Source: Gammaproteobacteria bacterium (GTDB taxonomy: Bacteria; Pseudomonadota; Gammaproteobacteria; Pseudomonadales; PIVM01). From it: DNA of 64,000 nucleotides. The stretch covers positions 1-64,000 of the forward strand of contig PIVM01000008.1 in assembly GCA_003353945.1 (NCBI GenBank). Reading direction: 5' to 3'. Position 1 is the stretch's first letter. Every line of letters begins with the position of its first letter. Made by a program: the position numbers and the translations under genes. Below the pieces are notes generated by a model that was given only the letters and a program-made list of their open reading frames with translations, had not been told where the DNA came from and did no database searches. This document shows, one piece after another, positions 33,931-44,330 of the stretch.

Positions 33931-36900
33931 ATGCACACGCTGTTCGAAGTCCTTGGCAAGATGGCCATAAACCACCATGACCAGGCACTGATTGTTACTT
34001 GCCACGAGGGAAAAATTCACTACCTGAATTCTCGGGCAGAAGAACTCTTTTCCACGGATCTTGCCAGAGCAAAAGAAAATGGCTGGCGTGAGTTACTGTC
34101 ATCTGCCGACAGCCAACAGATCGACAAGCTTGAAAAACAACTATTCACAAACAAAGAGAATTCTAAACAAGATCCCAAAAAAACCAAGCAGCTTCTACCC
34201 GATACAAAACTCATGGTACATGCTCAGGCAATCGATGAGGATAACGATTGCCTGGGCATTTTGTGGACCCTAACATCAACTCAAGACACTCCCGACGAGC
34301 TAAATCCACAACAAAAAGAGCAGCGCTACCAGCAGATATTCCACACCAATGAAAATGCTCAGTGGGTAATAGACATTCGCCCATTGCGTCAGTTTCTGCA
34401 TGATCAAAACGTAAGGAATGTAAAATCTCTCAAAGCTCAAATCAAAAAGCAGCCTGATTACCTGAGCAGTTTAGTGCCATACATTAGATTCCTGGACGCA
34501 AATGAGGCAACCGCTCGTCTATATGATGCAAGTAATCGCACTGAATGGATGTCTCTTGCGGTTAAAAAAATCAGCAAAAAGGATTTATTTAATAGCGCAT
34601 ATGCAGCCCTGAAAGTCGATGACGGTCCTACCACCAATGTGTATTTCTCTGATGTTGACACCTTCACAGGTGAAAAGAAATCCTTGCGCATCAGTGCCTG
34701 GATTCCCGGTCTGGAAACACTGCATCACGGCATTTTAGTCAGCGCTATCGATATTAGCGCCATCAAAGCAGCCGAAACGGAACTGGAGGAACGCCAGCAA
34801 TTTCTGGGGGCTATTCTCCGCACCGTTCCAGATTTTCTATTTGTCTATGATTTCGAACGCGAAGAACACATTTTCGCTAATGTCGATATCGGTGCATACC
34901 TGGGGTACAGCAAGGAGCAGATTGCCGAAGCCGGAGACAAACTGCTGAACTATATCATCCATCCTGAAGACCGCTTCAAACGCGACCATATGTATCAGCT
35001 GCGTCATGCTCTGGCCGAAGAGAAAGTCTATGAGCGTACGATGCGCATTCAGGACAGTGACGGAGAATGGCATTATTTTTATTTTCGCAGTGCGCCTTTG
35101 GAATTCAACCAGCAGGGGGAGGCACTATACGCCGTAGTCGTCGCACGGGATATTACCCATATCCTGAAAACGGAACAAAGCCTGAATGAAAAAGAACGTC
35201 GATTTCGCCTGCTGGAGGATAACTTCAGCGATGTCATCATCACCGCAGACGAACATTTAACCATCGACTATGTCAGCCCTTCCGTCAGCCAGCTGCTTTC
35301 CTGTTCGCCTGAGGAATTCCTGGCCATGACAAATCCCAACCGGTACAAAACCCTGGGGCTGTCCGCTCATCTCGGCACCTTGGTCAGCGATTACGAGCAG
35401 GCCCTGCGACAATGCAGCAAACTGGCCTATGAGGGCGATGAATACCAACGCATTATCGAGAGTGACATTACTCAAACAGATGGAACACGCCTACCCGTAG
35501 AGCTAAAAATCTCTCTACTCATCGGTCAGGAACATCAAGAAATTCAGGGCATTCTGATTATCTGCCGCGATATAAGCGAACGACGGCGTGTAGAGGCAGA
35601 TATGCGTCTGGCAGCCAAAGTATTCGAAAACAGCCTGGAAGGCATTTATATTACCAATCGCGAAGGCTGCATCGCCCAGGTTAACACCGCGTTTAGCAGC
35701 ATTACCGGTCATAAAGCGGAATACGCCATCGGCAAGCGCCCGGCTTTTTTAAACTCTGGATGGCATGATCATCATTTTATCAGCGAAATCAAACCCGTAT
35801 TAGATGACAGTGGTTACTGGCAAGGTGAATTGATAAACCGGCGAGCCAGCGGCGAAGTATTTCCCGCCTGGGTGGGTATTACCGAAGTACGCTCAAAACA
35901 TAACGAATTCCTCGGTTACATCACCACGTTTCGTGATATTACCGAAGCGAAAGACAGTGAACAGCGCATTCGCAAACTGGCGTATTTTGATCCACTGACA
36001 GACTTGCCCAACCGTAGCCTGTTCCAGGACCGACTCAACCAGGAACTGCAGCGCTGTCAGCGCAACAAAAGCCATGTCGCACTGCTTTTTCTAGACTTGG
36101 ACCGTTTTAAAATCATCAACGATTCAATGGGCCACGCAGTAGGCGACCGCTTGCTAACAGAAGCAGCCCGGCGATTGCGCGACAGCATTCGTGGCGATGA
36201 TACCGTAGCACGCATGGGAGGCGATGAGTTCACCATTATTCTCAGCGATCTGTCAGATCGCGAAAACGCCGAATCTGCTGCAGCTCAAGTTTCCCTTAAA
36301 GTGATGCAGGCACTGACTGATCCTTTTCTCCTACAGGACAGAGAATTATATATCAGTACCAGCATAGGTATTGCCGTCTATCCTGAAGACGGCCAGGACG
36401 GCGAAGAATTGCTAAAAAATGCTGATACCGCCATGTACCACACCAAGGCAGCCGGCAAAAATGGTTATCAATTTTACACCGATGCCATGAATGCCCGCTC
36501 GCTGGAACGACTGGAATTGCATAACAAACTGCACAGTGCCGTAGCGGAGAAACAGTTTGAACTGTGCTTTTTACCTATTCATAGCCTGGCTGACGAAAGA
36601 GTCACCGGTATTGAGGCACTGATTCGTTGGCGTCAGGGTGATAAAACTCTTCTTAAACCCAGTCAATTTATGTCGCTAGTTGAGGAATCCGGCTTGGGCG
36701 GAGAAGTCGGTTTGTGGGTATTGCAAGAGGCCTGCCTGCAAATGGCTGATTGGTTATCGCAAGGCTCACAGATCGAAAGGGTGGCAGTCAATATTGCCCC
36801 TTCACACTTTAGTGATGGCGATTTAATCGATCATGTCATTCAAGTGCTGGATCAAAGCGGGCTGGCGCCTTATCAACTGGAGCTAGAGCTAAGTGAAAAC

Positions 36901-37278
36901 CTGCTCATGCACGATATTGGCTATACCCAGGCCCTGTTGCAAGATCTTCAGGCTTTGGGTGTACGTATCTCGGTTGATGATTTTGGCACCGGCTTTTCAT
37001 CTCTACACTATTTAAAGCAATTACCCGTCAACAGCCTGAAAATCGATCGCAGCTTTGTGCGCCACCTGCCACAATCAGCGGAAGATACACGGATTGCACA
37101 GGCGGTTATTGCAGTAGCGCAAAGTTTTGAACTAAACGTTATTGCGGAGGGGGTTGAAAACAACTTACAAGTCAATTACTTAGCCACTCTTGGGTGCCAG
37201 GAAGCCCAGGGCTATTATTTTGGCAAACCGCAAACTATCAACCAGATCAACAAGGTACTGTCGCTACAAGCAGGATAG
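33931..37278 (+). CDS. PAS-rich GGDEF-EAL protein (c-di-GMP synthesis/breakdown)
   Basis: 1115 aa, no transmembrane segment. About five PAS-type domains fill residues 10-680 (for example the segment around HPEDRFKRDH and the PAC-like IQGILIICRDISERR and YITTFRDITEAKDSEQ). GGDEF follows with an intact active site GGDEF (763-767) and an inhibitory RxxD site (RGDD, 754-757). The EAL domain has EAL at 895-897, DDFGTGFSSLHYLKQLP (from 1016) and AEGVEN. Both active sites look intact, so it may make and degrade c-di-GMP under control of PAS signals. It is a single gene. Confidence 0.93.
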   Translation: MHTLFEVLGKMAINHHDQALIVTCHEGKIHYLNSRAEELFSTDLARAKENGWRELLSSADSQQIDKLEKQLFTNKENSKQDPKKTKQLLPDTKLMVHAQAIDEDNDCLGILWTLTSTQDTPDELNPQQKEQRYQQIFHTNENAQWVIDIRPLRQFLHDQNVRNVKSLKAQIKKQPDYLSSLVPYIRFLDANEATARLYDASNRTEWMSLAVKKISKKDLFNSAYAALKVDDGPTTNVYFSDVDTFTGEKKSLRISAWIPGLETLHHGILVSAIDISAIKAAETELEERQQFLGAILRTVPDFLFVYDFEREEHIFANVDIGAYLGYSKEQIAEAGDKLLNYIIHPEDRFKRDHMYQLRHALAEEKVYERTMRIQDSDGEWHYFYFRSAPLEFNQQGEALYAVVVARDITHILKTEQSLNEKERRFRLLEDNFSDVIITADEHLTIDYVSPSVSQLLSCSPEEFLAMTNPNRYKTLGLSAHLGTLVSDYEQALRQCSKLAYEGDEYQRIIESDITQTDGTRLPVELKISLLIGQEHQEIQGILIICRDISERRRVEADMRLAAKVFENSLEGIYITNREGCIAQVNTAFSSITGHKAEYAIGKRPAFLNSGWHDHHFISEIKPVLDDSGYWQGELINRRASGEVFPAWVGITEVRSKHNEFLGYITTFRDITEAKDSEQRIRKLAYFDPLTDLPNRSLFQDRLNQELQRCQRNKSHVALLFLDLDRFKIINDSMGHAVGDRLLTEAARRLRDSIRGDDTVARMGGDEFTIILSDLSDRENAESAAAQVSLKVMQALTDPFLLQDRELYISTSIGIAVYPEDGQDGEELLKNADTAMYHTKAAGKNGYQFYTDAMNARSLERLELHNKLHSAVAEKQFELCFLPIHSLADERVTGIEALIRWRQGDKTLLKPSQFMSLVEESGLGGEVGLWVLQEACLQMADWLSQGSQIERVAVNIAPSHFSDGDLIDHVIQVLDQSGLAPYQLELELSENLLMHDIGYTQALLQDLQALGVRISVDDFGTGFSSLHYLKQLPVNSLKIDRSFVRHLPQSAEDTRIAQAVIAVAQSFELNVIAEGVENNLQVNYLATLGCQEAQGYYFGKPQTINQINKVLSLQAG

Positions 37279-37458
37279 CTCTGCGTCGACGGCAAGCAAA
37301 TCTGCTTATTCCATTAGGCCTTTATTGCCCCGCTTAACCTGGCAACAATGCACTTCAATTACCCTCTTCACCGAATGATCGGTGCTCTCTTTGTCCAGAT
37401 CATGTAAAATGCGCGCTTTTCTCACGTCGTAGAGTACGTACACCTGAAGGGGACGTTG

Positions 37459-38712
37459 ATGTTTCAGAAAGACATGTGCATTGCCGGATTTGATGACGAA
37501 ATCTGGGCCGCAATCCAGGCCGAAGAAAAGCGCCAGGAGGAGCATATCGAATTGATTGCTTCAGAGAACTATACCAGCCCCCGCGTCATGCAGGCGCAAG
37601 GCTCTGTGCTAACCAATAAATACGCTGAAGGCTATCCAGGCAAGCGCTACTACGGTGGCTGTGAGCATGTCGATGTTGCCGAACAACTGGCGATCGACCG
37701 AGCCAAGGAACTGTTTTGCGCCGATTACGCTAATGTGCAGCCACATTCAGGCTCACAAGCTAACGCTGCTGTTTACATGGCGCTATGCCAACCGGGTGAC
37801 ACGATTTTGGGTATGAGCCTGTCCGATGGAGGCCACTTGACCCATGGTGCCAAACCCAATTTTTCTGGCAAAATCTATCAAGCAATACAGTACGGACTTA
37901 ACCCCGAGACGGGAGAAGTCGACTATGAACAAGTCGAAGCACTGGCGTTGGAGCACAAACCACGCATGATCGTAGCCGGATTTTCCGCCTATTCCCGTGT
38001 AATGGACTGGCAGCGTTTTCGTGATATCGCCGACAAAGTAGGCGCCTATCTGTTTGTCGATATGGCACACGTAGCAGGTTTGATTGCCGCTGGCGAGTAT
38101 CCTAATCCAGTACCTGTTGCCGACGTGGTGACAACGACAACGCATAAAACCCTGCGGGGTCCACGCGGCGGTCTGATCCTCGCCAAAGCCAATGAGGAGT
38201 TGGAGAAAAAATTCAACTCGGCCGTCTTTCCCGGTGGCCAGGGCGGACCATTAATGCACGTTATCGCCGCCAAGGCAGTGTGCTTCAAAGAAGCCATGTC
38301 GGATGAATTTACTGCCTATCAGCAACAGGTTGTTAAAAATGCCCGCACCATGGCAGACGCACTGATCCACCGTGGTTACGATGTCGTCTCCGGCGGTACC
38401 GATGACCATTTATTCCTGTTGAGCCTGATTGGACGTGATTACACCGGTAAAGATGCTGATGCCGCTCTTGGAAGAGCCAATATCACGGTCAACAAAAATG
38501 CCGTGCCCAACGATCCACGCTCCCCCTTTGTGACCAGTGGCTTAAGAATCGGTACACCTGCAATCACTACACGAGGCTTTAAAGAAGCCCAGGCACAACG
38601 ACTGGCCAACTGGATCTGCGATATTCTTGACGATATCAACAACGAATCCACGATAGAGTCGGTGAAAAATGAGGCAATTACACTGTGTCAGCAATTTCCG
38701 GTTTATCGATAA
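37459..38712 (+). CDS. glyA: Serine hydroxymethyltransferase
   Basis: 417 aa, the usual length. Hallmarks: [37 protein letters not shown]-binding lysine K230 in [13 protein letters not shown], and [11 protein letters not shown]. It interconverts serine and glycine with tetrahydrofolate, supplying one-carbon units. The ATG at 37459 has GGGGA six bases upstream; a TTG codon just before it is not needed. It begins the folate/riboflavin block, and thyA and folA of the same one-carbon cycle lie 10 kb on. Confidence 0.97.
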   Translation: MFQKDMCIAGFDDEIWAAIQAEEKRQEEHIELIASENYTSPRVMQAQGSVLTNKYAEGYPGKRYYGGCEHVDVAEQLAIDRAKELFCADYANVQPHSGSQANAAVYMALCQPGDTILGMSLSDGGHLTHGAKPNFSGKIYQAIQYGLNPETGEVDYEQVEALALEHKPRMIVAGFSAYSRVMDWQRFRDIADKVGAYLFVDMAHVAGLIAAGEYPNPVPVADVVTTTTHKTLRGPRGGLILAKANEELEKKFNSAVFPGGQGGPLMHVIAAKAVCFKEAMSDEFTAYQQQVVKNARTMADALIHRGYDVVSGGTDDHLFLLSLIGRDYTGKDADAALGRANITVNKNAVPNDPRSPFVTSGLRIGTPAITTRGFKEAQAQRLANWICDILDDINNESTIESVKNEAITLCQQFPVYR

Positions 38713-38769
38713 ACCAGTGGGGTTTCACTGTTATGAATACCATGTCATGAATACCATTGAGGTTAGATA

Positions 38770-39243
38770 ATGCGTTGTCCGTTTTGCGCTGCAGAAGAAA
38801 CCAAAGTCATCGACTCACGCCTGGTCGCCGAAGGCGATCAAGTGCGCAGGCGCCGCGAATGCCTGGGCTGTTCGGAACGATTCACCACCTATGAATCCGC
38901 CGAATTGTTGATGCCGAGAGTGATCAAGCATAACGGTGTACGCCAACCATTCGATGGAGACAAACTACGCAGTGGTATTTTACGTGCTTTGGAAAAACGT
39001 CCGGTCAGCATTGAAAAAATTGAAGCAGTCATCAGTCAGATCAAAACCGCCATTCAGGCAACCGGCGAGCGGGAAATCAAGTCAATGGTGATTGGCGAAC
39101 GGGTTATGGAGCAGCTAAGAAAACTCGATCATGTAGCATTCGTGCGCTTTGCCTCAGTTTATCGGGATTTTCAGGATCTGAACGAATTTCGCGCCGAAAT
39201 TGATCGCCTTTCCCAGGAATCACAAACGGAAGATAACGACTAA
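38770..39243 (+). CDS. nrdR: Transcriptional repressor NrdR
   Basis: 157 aa. Zinc ribbon C3/C6 and C31/C34 (MRCPFC and CLGC), then an ATP-cone domain ([20 protein letters not shown] onward). NrdR represses ribonucleotide reductase genes in response to nucleotide load. It lies between glyA and ribD, a common gammaproteobacterial arrangement. No nrd genes or NrdR boxes were noted in the window. Confidence 0.96.
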   Translation: MRCPFCAAEETKVIDSRLVAEGDQVRRRRECLGCSERFTTYESAELLMPRVIKHNGVRQPFDGDKLRSGILRALEKRPVSIEKIEAVISQIKTAIQATGEREIKSMVIGERVMEQLRKLDHVAFVRFASVYRDFQDLNEFRAEIDRLSQESQTEDND

Positions 39244-39298
39244 CATCGTCATCCTCTCGGATTTGCAATCCCGGCAATTCAAGTAGTAAAGCCAAACC

Positions 39299-40471
39299 AT
39301 GACAGAAACAATGACCGAACCATCCCAACAGCACTCTCAGCGGCACTCTCAGCAGGACATCCGCTACATGGCGCTTGCGCTGCAATTGGCCGCCAAGGGT
39401 CTTTACACTACCGCGCCGAATCCGCGAGTCGGTTGTGTTCTGGTAAAGGACGATCAGATTGTGGGTAGTGGCTGGCACCGAAAAGCCGGTGAAGCTCACG
39501 CTGAAATCAACGCCATCAAGGAGGCAGGCTCTGCCGCAAATGGAGCAACCGCTTACGTCACGCTGGAACCGTGCAGTCATTACGGACGCACACCTCCTTG
39601 TGCGGATGCACTGATCAAAGTCGGCGTCAAAAAAGCCGTTATTGCCATGCAGGACCCAAACCCCGTTGTTGCTGGCAGGGGCATCGAGCAACTCCGGCAG
39701 GCAGACATAGACGTAAGCTGCGGTCTTATGGCTGAACAATCGCAAGCACTGAATCCCGGCTTTATCAAACGGATGGAAACAGGTCAGCCCTGGCTGCGCT
39801 GTAAAATGGCCATGAGCCTAGACGGTCGCACTGCGATGGCTTCGGGAGAGAGCCAATGGATCACGGCAAGCGCAGCACGCCAGGAAGTCCAACGCTTGCG
39901 GGCTCGTAGCTGTGCGATTGTCACCGGTATCGATTCAGTGCTGCAAGACGACTGTTCTCTGACAGTACGTGCAGACGAACTGGGTATCAGCGAGGCAAAT
40001 TTTATTACCCAGCGCCAGCCACAGAGGGTTGTAGTCGATTCACGCCTGAGAATCCCCTTATCGGCTAAAATACTCAAACAAGCCGGACGCACATTGATTG
40101 TCACTGCCAACGAAAACAAGACATTACACAGCATTATCCAACAGCGCGGCGCCGATGTAATCTGCCTGCCAGGAGAAGACGGCAAAGTCGATCTGGCGGC
40201 CCTGATGGATTACCTTGCAGAAAAACAATTTAACGAAATCTTGCTGGAAACCGGATCACGCCTGGCAGGCAGTGCCTTGCAGGCCCGCTTGATTGATGAG
40301 CTGCGCATCTACCTGGCACCCAAGCTGCTTGGCAGTGAAGCACGCCCTTTGTTTCAGCTACCGCTGCAATCGATGGCCGATCAATTACCCGTGGATATCG
40401 AACAGATCCGGGCGGTGGGACCAGATTGGTGCATTGAAGCAAAGCCCCGTTACCAAAACGAGGAGGGTTAA
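39299..40471 (+). CDS. ribD: Bifunctional riboflavin deaminase/reductase RibD
   Basis: 390 aa. The N-terminal deaminase has HAEINAIKEAG and the zinc ligands PCSHYGRTPPC; the C-terminal reductase begins near LRCKMAMSLDGRTAMASGES and ends normally. It carries out two successive steps of riboflavin synthesis. The stop is one base before the ribE start, so the two are coupled. The first 15 residues are Ser/Gln/His-rich; an ATG five codons in is an equally good start. Confidence 0.95.
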   Translation: MTETMTEPSQQHSQRHSQQDIRYMALALQLAAKGLYTTAPNPRVGCVLVKDDQIVGSGWHRKAGEAHAEINAIKEAGSAANGATAYVTLEPCSHYGRTPPCADALIKVGVKKAVIAMQDPNPVVAGRGIEQLRQADIDVSCGLMAEQSQALNPGFIKRMETGQPWLRCKMAMSLDGRTAMASGESQWITASAARQEVQRLRARSCAIVTGIDSVLQDDCSLTVRADELGISEANFITQRQPQRVVVDSRLRIPLSAKILKQAGRTLIVTANENKTLHSIIQQRGADVICLPGEDGKVDLAALMDYLAEKQFNEILLETGSRLAGSALQARLIDELRIYLAPKLLGSEARPLFQLPLQSMADQLPVDIEQIRAVGPDWCIEAKPRYQNEEG

Positions 40472-40472
40472 G

Positions 40473-41132
40473 ATGTTTACCGGCATTATTCAGGCCCTTG
40501 GCCATATCGAATGTATTAGCCCCAAGCAGGGTGACTTACGCTTGCATATTGCTTGCAAGGAAACCGATTTTTTTCATGATGTGGTGCTGGGAGACAGTAT
40601 TGCCACCAATGGCGTCTGCCTGACCGTTAGCGAATTGCCAGGCAACAGTTTTTGGGCCGATGTCTCGCTGGAAACCCTTAACTATAGTACCCTAAAGGAA
40701 TTGCGCGCTAATAGCCCTGTGAATCTGGAAAAAGCACTCACTCCCACATCTCGCCTGGGCGGACATATTGTCAGCGGGCACGTCGACGGTGTTGGACAAG
40801 TGACAAAACGCTATGACGATGCACGTTCAGTCCGATTAAGTATTGAGGCACCGGCCAAACTGGCAAAATACATAGCACACAAAGGCTCTATCTGTATCGA
40901 TGGTATGAGCCTGACGGTCAATGCTGTGCAAGGAAGCAGTTTTGAGCTGAACATAGTGCCACATACCATGGCTCAGACCATTTGCACGCATTATCGTCCA
41001 GGAACGCGGGTCAATCTGGAGGTCGATGTGATTGCCCGTTATATGGAACGCCTGATGATGGGCGATCAGGCTTCAAATCCGGATGCAGAAGGCATCAGTG
41101 AGACGTTTCTTGCTGAGCACGGTTTTCGTTGA
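40473..41132 (+). CDS. ribE: Riboflavin synthase alpha subunit
   Basis: 219 aa, starting MFTGIIQALG with GAGGAGG just upstream. Two tandem lumazine-binding barrels are visible (VVLGDSIATNGVCLTV in the first; HKGSICIDGMSLTVNAV in the second) with the SxLGGHIVSGHVDGVG motif between. It converts two molecules of dimethylribityllumazine to riboflavin. The open frame extends upstream within ribD, but that part is not coding. It is often named ribC or ribE depending on convention. Confidence 0.95.
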   Translation: MFTGIIQALGHIECISPKQGDLRLHIACKETDFFHDVVLGDSIATNGVCLTVSELPGNSFWADVSLETLNYSTLKELRANSPVNLEKALTPTSRLGGHIVSGHVDGVGQVTKRYDDARSVRLSIEAPAKLAKYIAHKGSICIDGMSLTVNAVQGSSFELNIVPHTMAQTICTHYRPGTRVNLEVDVIARYMERLMMGDQASNPDAEGISETFLAEHGFR

Positions 41133-41190
41133 CACACTAACATTCAAATCGCATCGTTAAACATGCAGTGGTTAATTAAAGGTAAACACG

Positions 41191-42315
41191 ATGGAATTAA
41201 ATACGCCTGAAGAGCTGATCAATGATATCCGCCTGGGCAAAATGGTTGTCCTGATGGACGACGAAGACCGGGAAAACGAAGGTGATATTCTCATCGCGGC
41301 AGAGTGCGTCGAACCCGAACATATCAACTTTATGGCCAAATATGCTCGGGGACTCATTTGTCTCACCCTAACAGAAGACCGTTGCCGGCAACTGCAGATA
41401 CCACTGATGGTTGAGGAAAATGACTCTCAGCATCATACCAATTTCACCCTATCCATTGAAGCAGCCGAAGGTGTCACTACCGGCATCTCCGCAGCAGACC
41501 GGGCCCTTACCGTTCGCACTGCTGTTGCTCTGGGCGCTAAAGCAGAGGATATCGTTCAACCCGGACATATTTTTCCGCTACAAGCTCAGCTCGGTGGCAT
41601 CTTAACACGAGCAGGCCACACTGAAGCCGGCTGTGATCTGGCACGCCTGGCAGGTTTTGAACCCGCTGCAGCCATTGTTGAGATTATGAACGATGATGGC
41701 ACCATGGCGCGCCGCCCCGATCTGGAAAAATTCGCCCAGCAGCACGATCTGAAAATCGGCACCATCGCTGACCTGATTCACTATAGAGTGTTGCATGAAA
41801 AAACCATTGAGCTGCTCAACTCCGGACCCGTCACAACTGATTATGGTGACTTTGTATTGCACACTTATCGAGACAATCTGCACGAAGACACCCATTTTGT
41901 TCTGGTCAAAGGTGATATTCACCCGGATGAACCCACCTTGGCACGAGTGCATCTGACCAATACCATACGGGACGTCTTATCAGTACATACTCCCGGTGTG
42001 TCGGGCTGGAATATCAGCCGAGCGCTGCAACGAATTGCTGAAGAAGGTAAAGGCGTTATCGCGCTGATAGCCAATAGCGAAAGCAGCACAGATAAGCAGT
42101 TTAGCGCTGATGTCGCGCTGGGCAATAAGCCAGCACCCGTTTTTCTATCAAGAACAAACCGGAACATGAACCTGACCGTCGGGCTTGGCTCTCAATTGTT
42201 ACGAGAAGTCGGAGTCGGAAAAATACGCCTGTTAGGACAACCCAACAAATACAGTGGCATTTCCGGTTTTGATCTTGAAGTGGTTGAATTTATTGGCAGT
42301 GATGAACCTGAATAG
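41191..42315 (+). CDS. ribBA: DHBP synthase fused to a GTP cyclohydrolase II-like domain
   Basis: 374 aa. The N-terminal RibB domain has DDEDRENEGD (23-32) and the expected ITRAGHTEAGCDLARLAGF, making dihydroxybutanone phosphate for riboflavin. The C-terminal half is homologous to RibA but lacks the three zinc cysteines: the expected Cys-rich segment reads RVHLTNTIRDVLSVHTPGVS. It therefore probably has no GTP cyclohydrolase activity (a RibBX-type protein), and a separate ribA should exist elsewhere. It is in the rib operon, 58 nt after ribE. Confidence 0.93.
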   Translation: MELNTPEELINDIRLGKMVVLMDDEDRENEGDILIAAECVEPEHINFMAKYARGLICLTLTEDRCRQLQIPLMVEENDSQHHTNFTLSIEAAEGVTTGISAADRALTVRTAVALGAKAEDIVQPGHIFPLQAQLGGILTRAGHTEAGCDLARLAGFEPAAAIVEIMNDDGTMARRPDLEKFAQQHDLKIGTIADLIHYRVLHEKTIELLNSGPVTTDYGDFVLHTYRDNLHEDTHFVLVKGDIHPDEPTLARVHLTNTIRDVLSVHTPGVSGWNISRALQRIAEEGKGVIALIANSESSTDKQFSADVALGNKPAPVFLSRTNRNMNLTVGLGSQLLREVGVGKIRLLGQPNKYSGISGFDLEVVEFIGSDEPE

Positions 42316-42360
42316 AAACACAGAAGTCTCAATAACCATCCAAAGTATCCAGGAAAAACA

Positions 42361-42831
42361 ATGAATAACATACAGACAATTGAAGGCGCATTGACACCAG
42401 AGGGCGGAAAGTTTGCGCTGGTAGTAGGTCGCTTCAACAGCTTTATCGTCGAAAGTCTGCTCGCTGGCGCCATTGACACGCTAAAACGCCACGGTGTCGA
42501 TGACAGTGCTATTACCATTGTTCGCGCACCCGGTGCTTTTGAAATTCCACTGGTCGTTAAAAAAATAGCACAACAAAATAAACATGATGCGATTATTGCT
42601 TTGGGGGCTGTCATTCGAGGCGGCACTCCGCATTTTGAGTATGTAGCAGGTGAATGTACCAAGGGCCTGGCACAAGTAGGTCTGGAATTCAGCGTTCCCA
42701 TTGCCTTTGGCGTATTAACCGTGGACACCATCGAACAGGCTATTGAGCGCGCTGGCACCAAGGCGGGCAATAAAGGGGAAGAGGCTGCCATGTCTGCTCT
42801 TGAAATGGTCAGCTTGCTAAAACAACTCTAA
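42361..42831 (+). CDS. ribH: 6,7-dimethyl-8-ribityllumazine synthase
   Basis: 156 aa, full length. Motifs: [54 protein letters not shown] and [20 protein letters not shown]. It condenses the RibB and RibD products; the subunits form a capsid-like or decameric shell. The stop overlaps the nusB ATG by one base (TAATG). Confidence 0.97.
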   Translation: MNNIQTIEGALTPEGGKFALVVGRFNSFIVESLLAGAIDTLKRHGVDDSAITIVRAPGAFEIPLVVKKIAQQNKHDAIIALGAVIRGGTPHFEYVAGECTKGLAQVGLEFSVPIAFGVLTVDTIEQAIERAGTKAGNKGEEAAMSALEMVSLLKQL

Positions 42832-43334
42832 TGAATGCATCTCTAATGAACACAACGCCGCCAAGAAAAAGCCCCCCCCTAGTCGCATTGCGGCGCCAAG
42901 CTCGCCATTATGCGGTACAAGCGATGTATCAGTGGCAGTTGGCTGGCGCTTCGTTAAATCAAATCGAAGCAGAATTTCGTAGCGATTATGATTTCAAAAA
43001 AGTCGATGGTGATTACTTCCACGAACTCATCCATGAAGTACCAGCCCAACTGGATGAGCTTGATAGTTTGATAGCGCCCCTGCTCGACCGCAATATCAAA
43101 GAACTCGGCAGCGTTGAGCTGGCGGTGCTGAGACTGGCCACTTACGAACTCAAGCAACGTATTGACGTACCGTTTAAAGTGGTGATCAATGAAGCCGTTT
43201 CTTTAGATAAAAAATTCGGCGCTACCGATAGCCACAAATATATCAATGGCGTATTGGACAAGCTTGCTCATCAATTGCGCAGCACCGAAGTCAACGGATC
43301 GAAATCAACGGACAATCCAAATAAACACTTATAA
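42831..43334 (+). CDS. nusB: Transcription antitermination factor NusB
   Basis: 167 aa. [36 protein letters not shown] and [20 protein letters not shown] mark NusB, which binds boxA RNA with NusE to allow rRNA transcription. The N-terminal 15 residues are non-conserved; the start could be a few codons in. Coupled to ribH and followed by thiL, as in many gammaproteobacteria. Confidence 0.95.
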   Translation: MNASLMNTTPPRKSPPLVALRRQARHYAVQAMYQWQLAGASLNQIEAEFRSDYDFKKVDGDYFHELIHEVPAQLDELDSLIAPLLDRNIKELGSVELAVLRLATYELKQRIDVPFKVVINEAVSLDKKFGATDSHKYINGVLDKLAHQLRSTEVNGSKSTDNPNKHL

Positions 43335-43348
43335 CAATTCAGATCAAG

Positions 43349-44317
43349 ATGGCATTATCCGAATTTCAGCTGATTGAAAAATATTTCCACTGGCCTGAAT
43401 CCCATGCCGAGGATGTCACACTGGGCATTGGCGACGATGCCGCTGTTTTATCTATCAAACCCGGCCACAAACTGGTGGTGACGGTTGACTCCTCTCTTGG
43501 CGATGTGCATTTTCCTGCCCATGCAGCGGCTAGCGATATCGGCTATCGCTGCCTGGCAGTCAATTTAAGTGATCTGGCCGCCATGGGTGCACAACCCCGT
43601 TGGTTTACACTGGCGCTCAGCTTGCCAGAATCGGACGAAAGCTGGCTCGCTGAATTTAGTCACGGCCTAGGCGAACTTGCCCGTGCTTATGATTGCGCGC
43701 TGGTCGGTGGTGATACCACACGCGGCCCGCTCTCAGTTACTATTCAGGCGCATGGATTGGTCGCACAGAACCAATATCTGTGCCGACGGACAGCACGCCC
43801 CGGCGATTTGATTTATGTCTCCGGCAGCATTGGTGATGCCGCCGCCGGTTTACAGGTTTTTCAGCATACACCACAGCAAGAATTAAACTCAGATCAGCAA
43901 TACCTTATTCAACGTTACCTTCGTCCAAGCCCTCGCGTATCACTCGGTAGCGCCCTGTACGGGATTGCCAATAGTTGTATCGATATTTCTGACGGACTGC
44001 TCGCTGATTTGAATCACATCGTTACCACTTCATGCTGCGGCGCTGACATTGATAGCGCTGCTCTACCTCTATCGGCAGCTCTCAGTCACCAATATTCCCA
44101 GGACGCACAGCTAAAATACGCTTTACACGGGGGTGACGATTACGAACTTTGTTTTACCGCAGCTGCTGACAACGCCAGTAAAGTACAAGAACTATCCGAC
44201 TCACTGGAGATCGCCCTGCATTGTATTGGGCACATCACAGAAGAAACCGGTATCCGCTGTCGTCATGGAGATGGCCCAACCTTCGCCATGAAAGCTCAGG
44301 GCTATCAACACTTTTAA
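43349..44317 (+). CDS. thiL: Thiamine-monophosphate kinase
   Basis: 322 aa. MALSEFQLIEKYF, GIGDDAAVL, metal/ATP loops (VGGDTTRGPLSVTIQAHG) and SCIDISDGLLADLNHI with HGGDDYELCF are standard ThiL elements. It phosphorylates thiamine monophosphate to the active diphosphate. It lies 14 nt after nusB and 13 nt before pgpA on the same strand. Confidence 0.96.
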   Translation: MALSEFQLIEKYFHWPESHAEDVTLGIGDDAAVLSIKPGHKLVVTVDSSLGDVHFPAHAAASDIGYRCLAVNLSDLAAMGAQPRWFTLALSLPESDESWLAEFSHGLGELARAYDCALVGGDTTRGPLSVTIQAHGLVAQNQYLCRRTARPGDLIYVSGSIGDAAAGLQVFQHTPQQELNSDQQYLIQRYLRPSPRVSLGSALYGIANSCIDISDGLLADLNHIVTTSCCGADIDSAALPLSAALSHQYSQDAQLKYALHGGDDYELCFTAAADNASKVQELSDSLEIALHCIGHITEETGIRCRHGDGPTFAMKAQGYQHF

Positions 44318-44330
44318 GCAGGTTTTGTCC

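Noticed and set aside
37381..37410. Promoter for glyA (TAAAAT at 37405)
   Set aside because: No acceptable -35 at 16-18 bp; kept out of the feature list.
39244..39298. Possible FMN riboswitch before the riboflavin genes
   Set aside because: The gaps before ribD (55 nt) and ribBA (58 nt) are far too short for the element, and no RFN-like conserved blocks are present.
40293..40472. 60-codon upstream extension of ribE inside ribD
   Set aside because: It overlaps the conserved C-terminus of ribD in another frame; the true ribE start MFTGIIQ at 40473 has a strong ribosome site.
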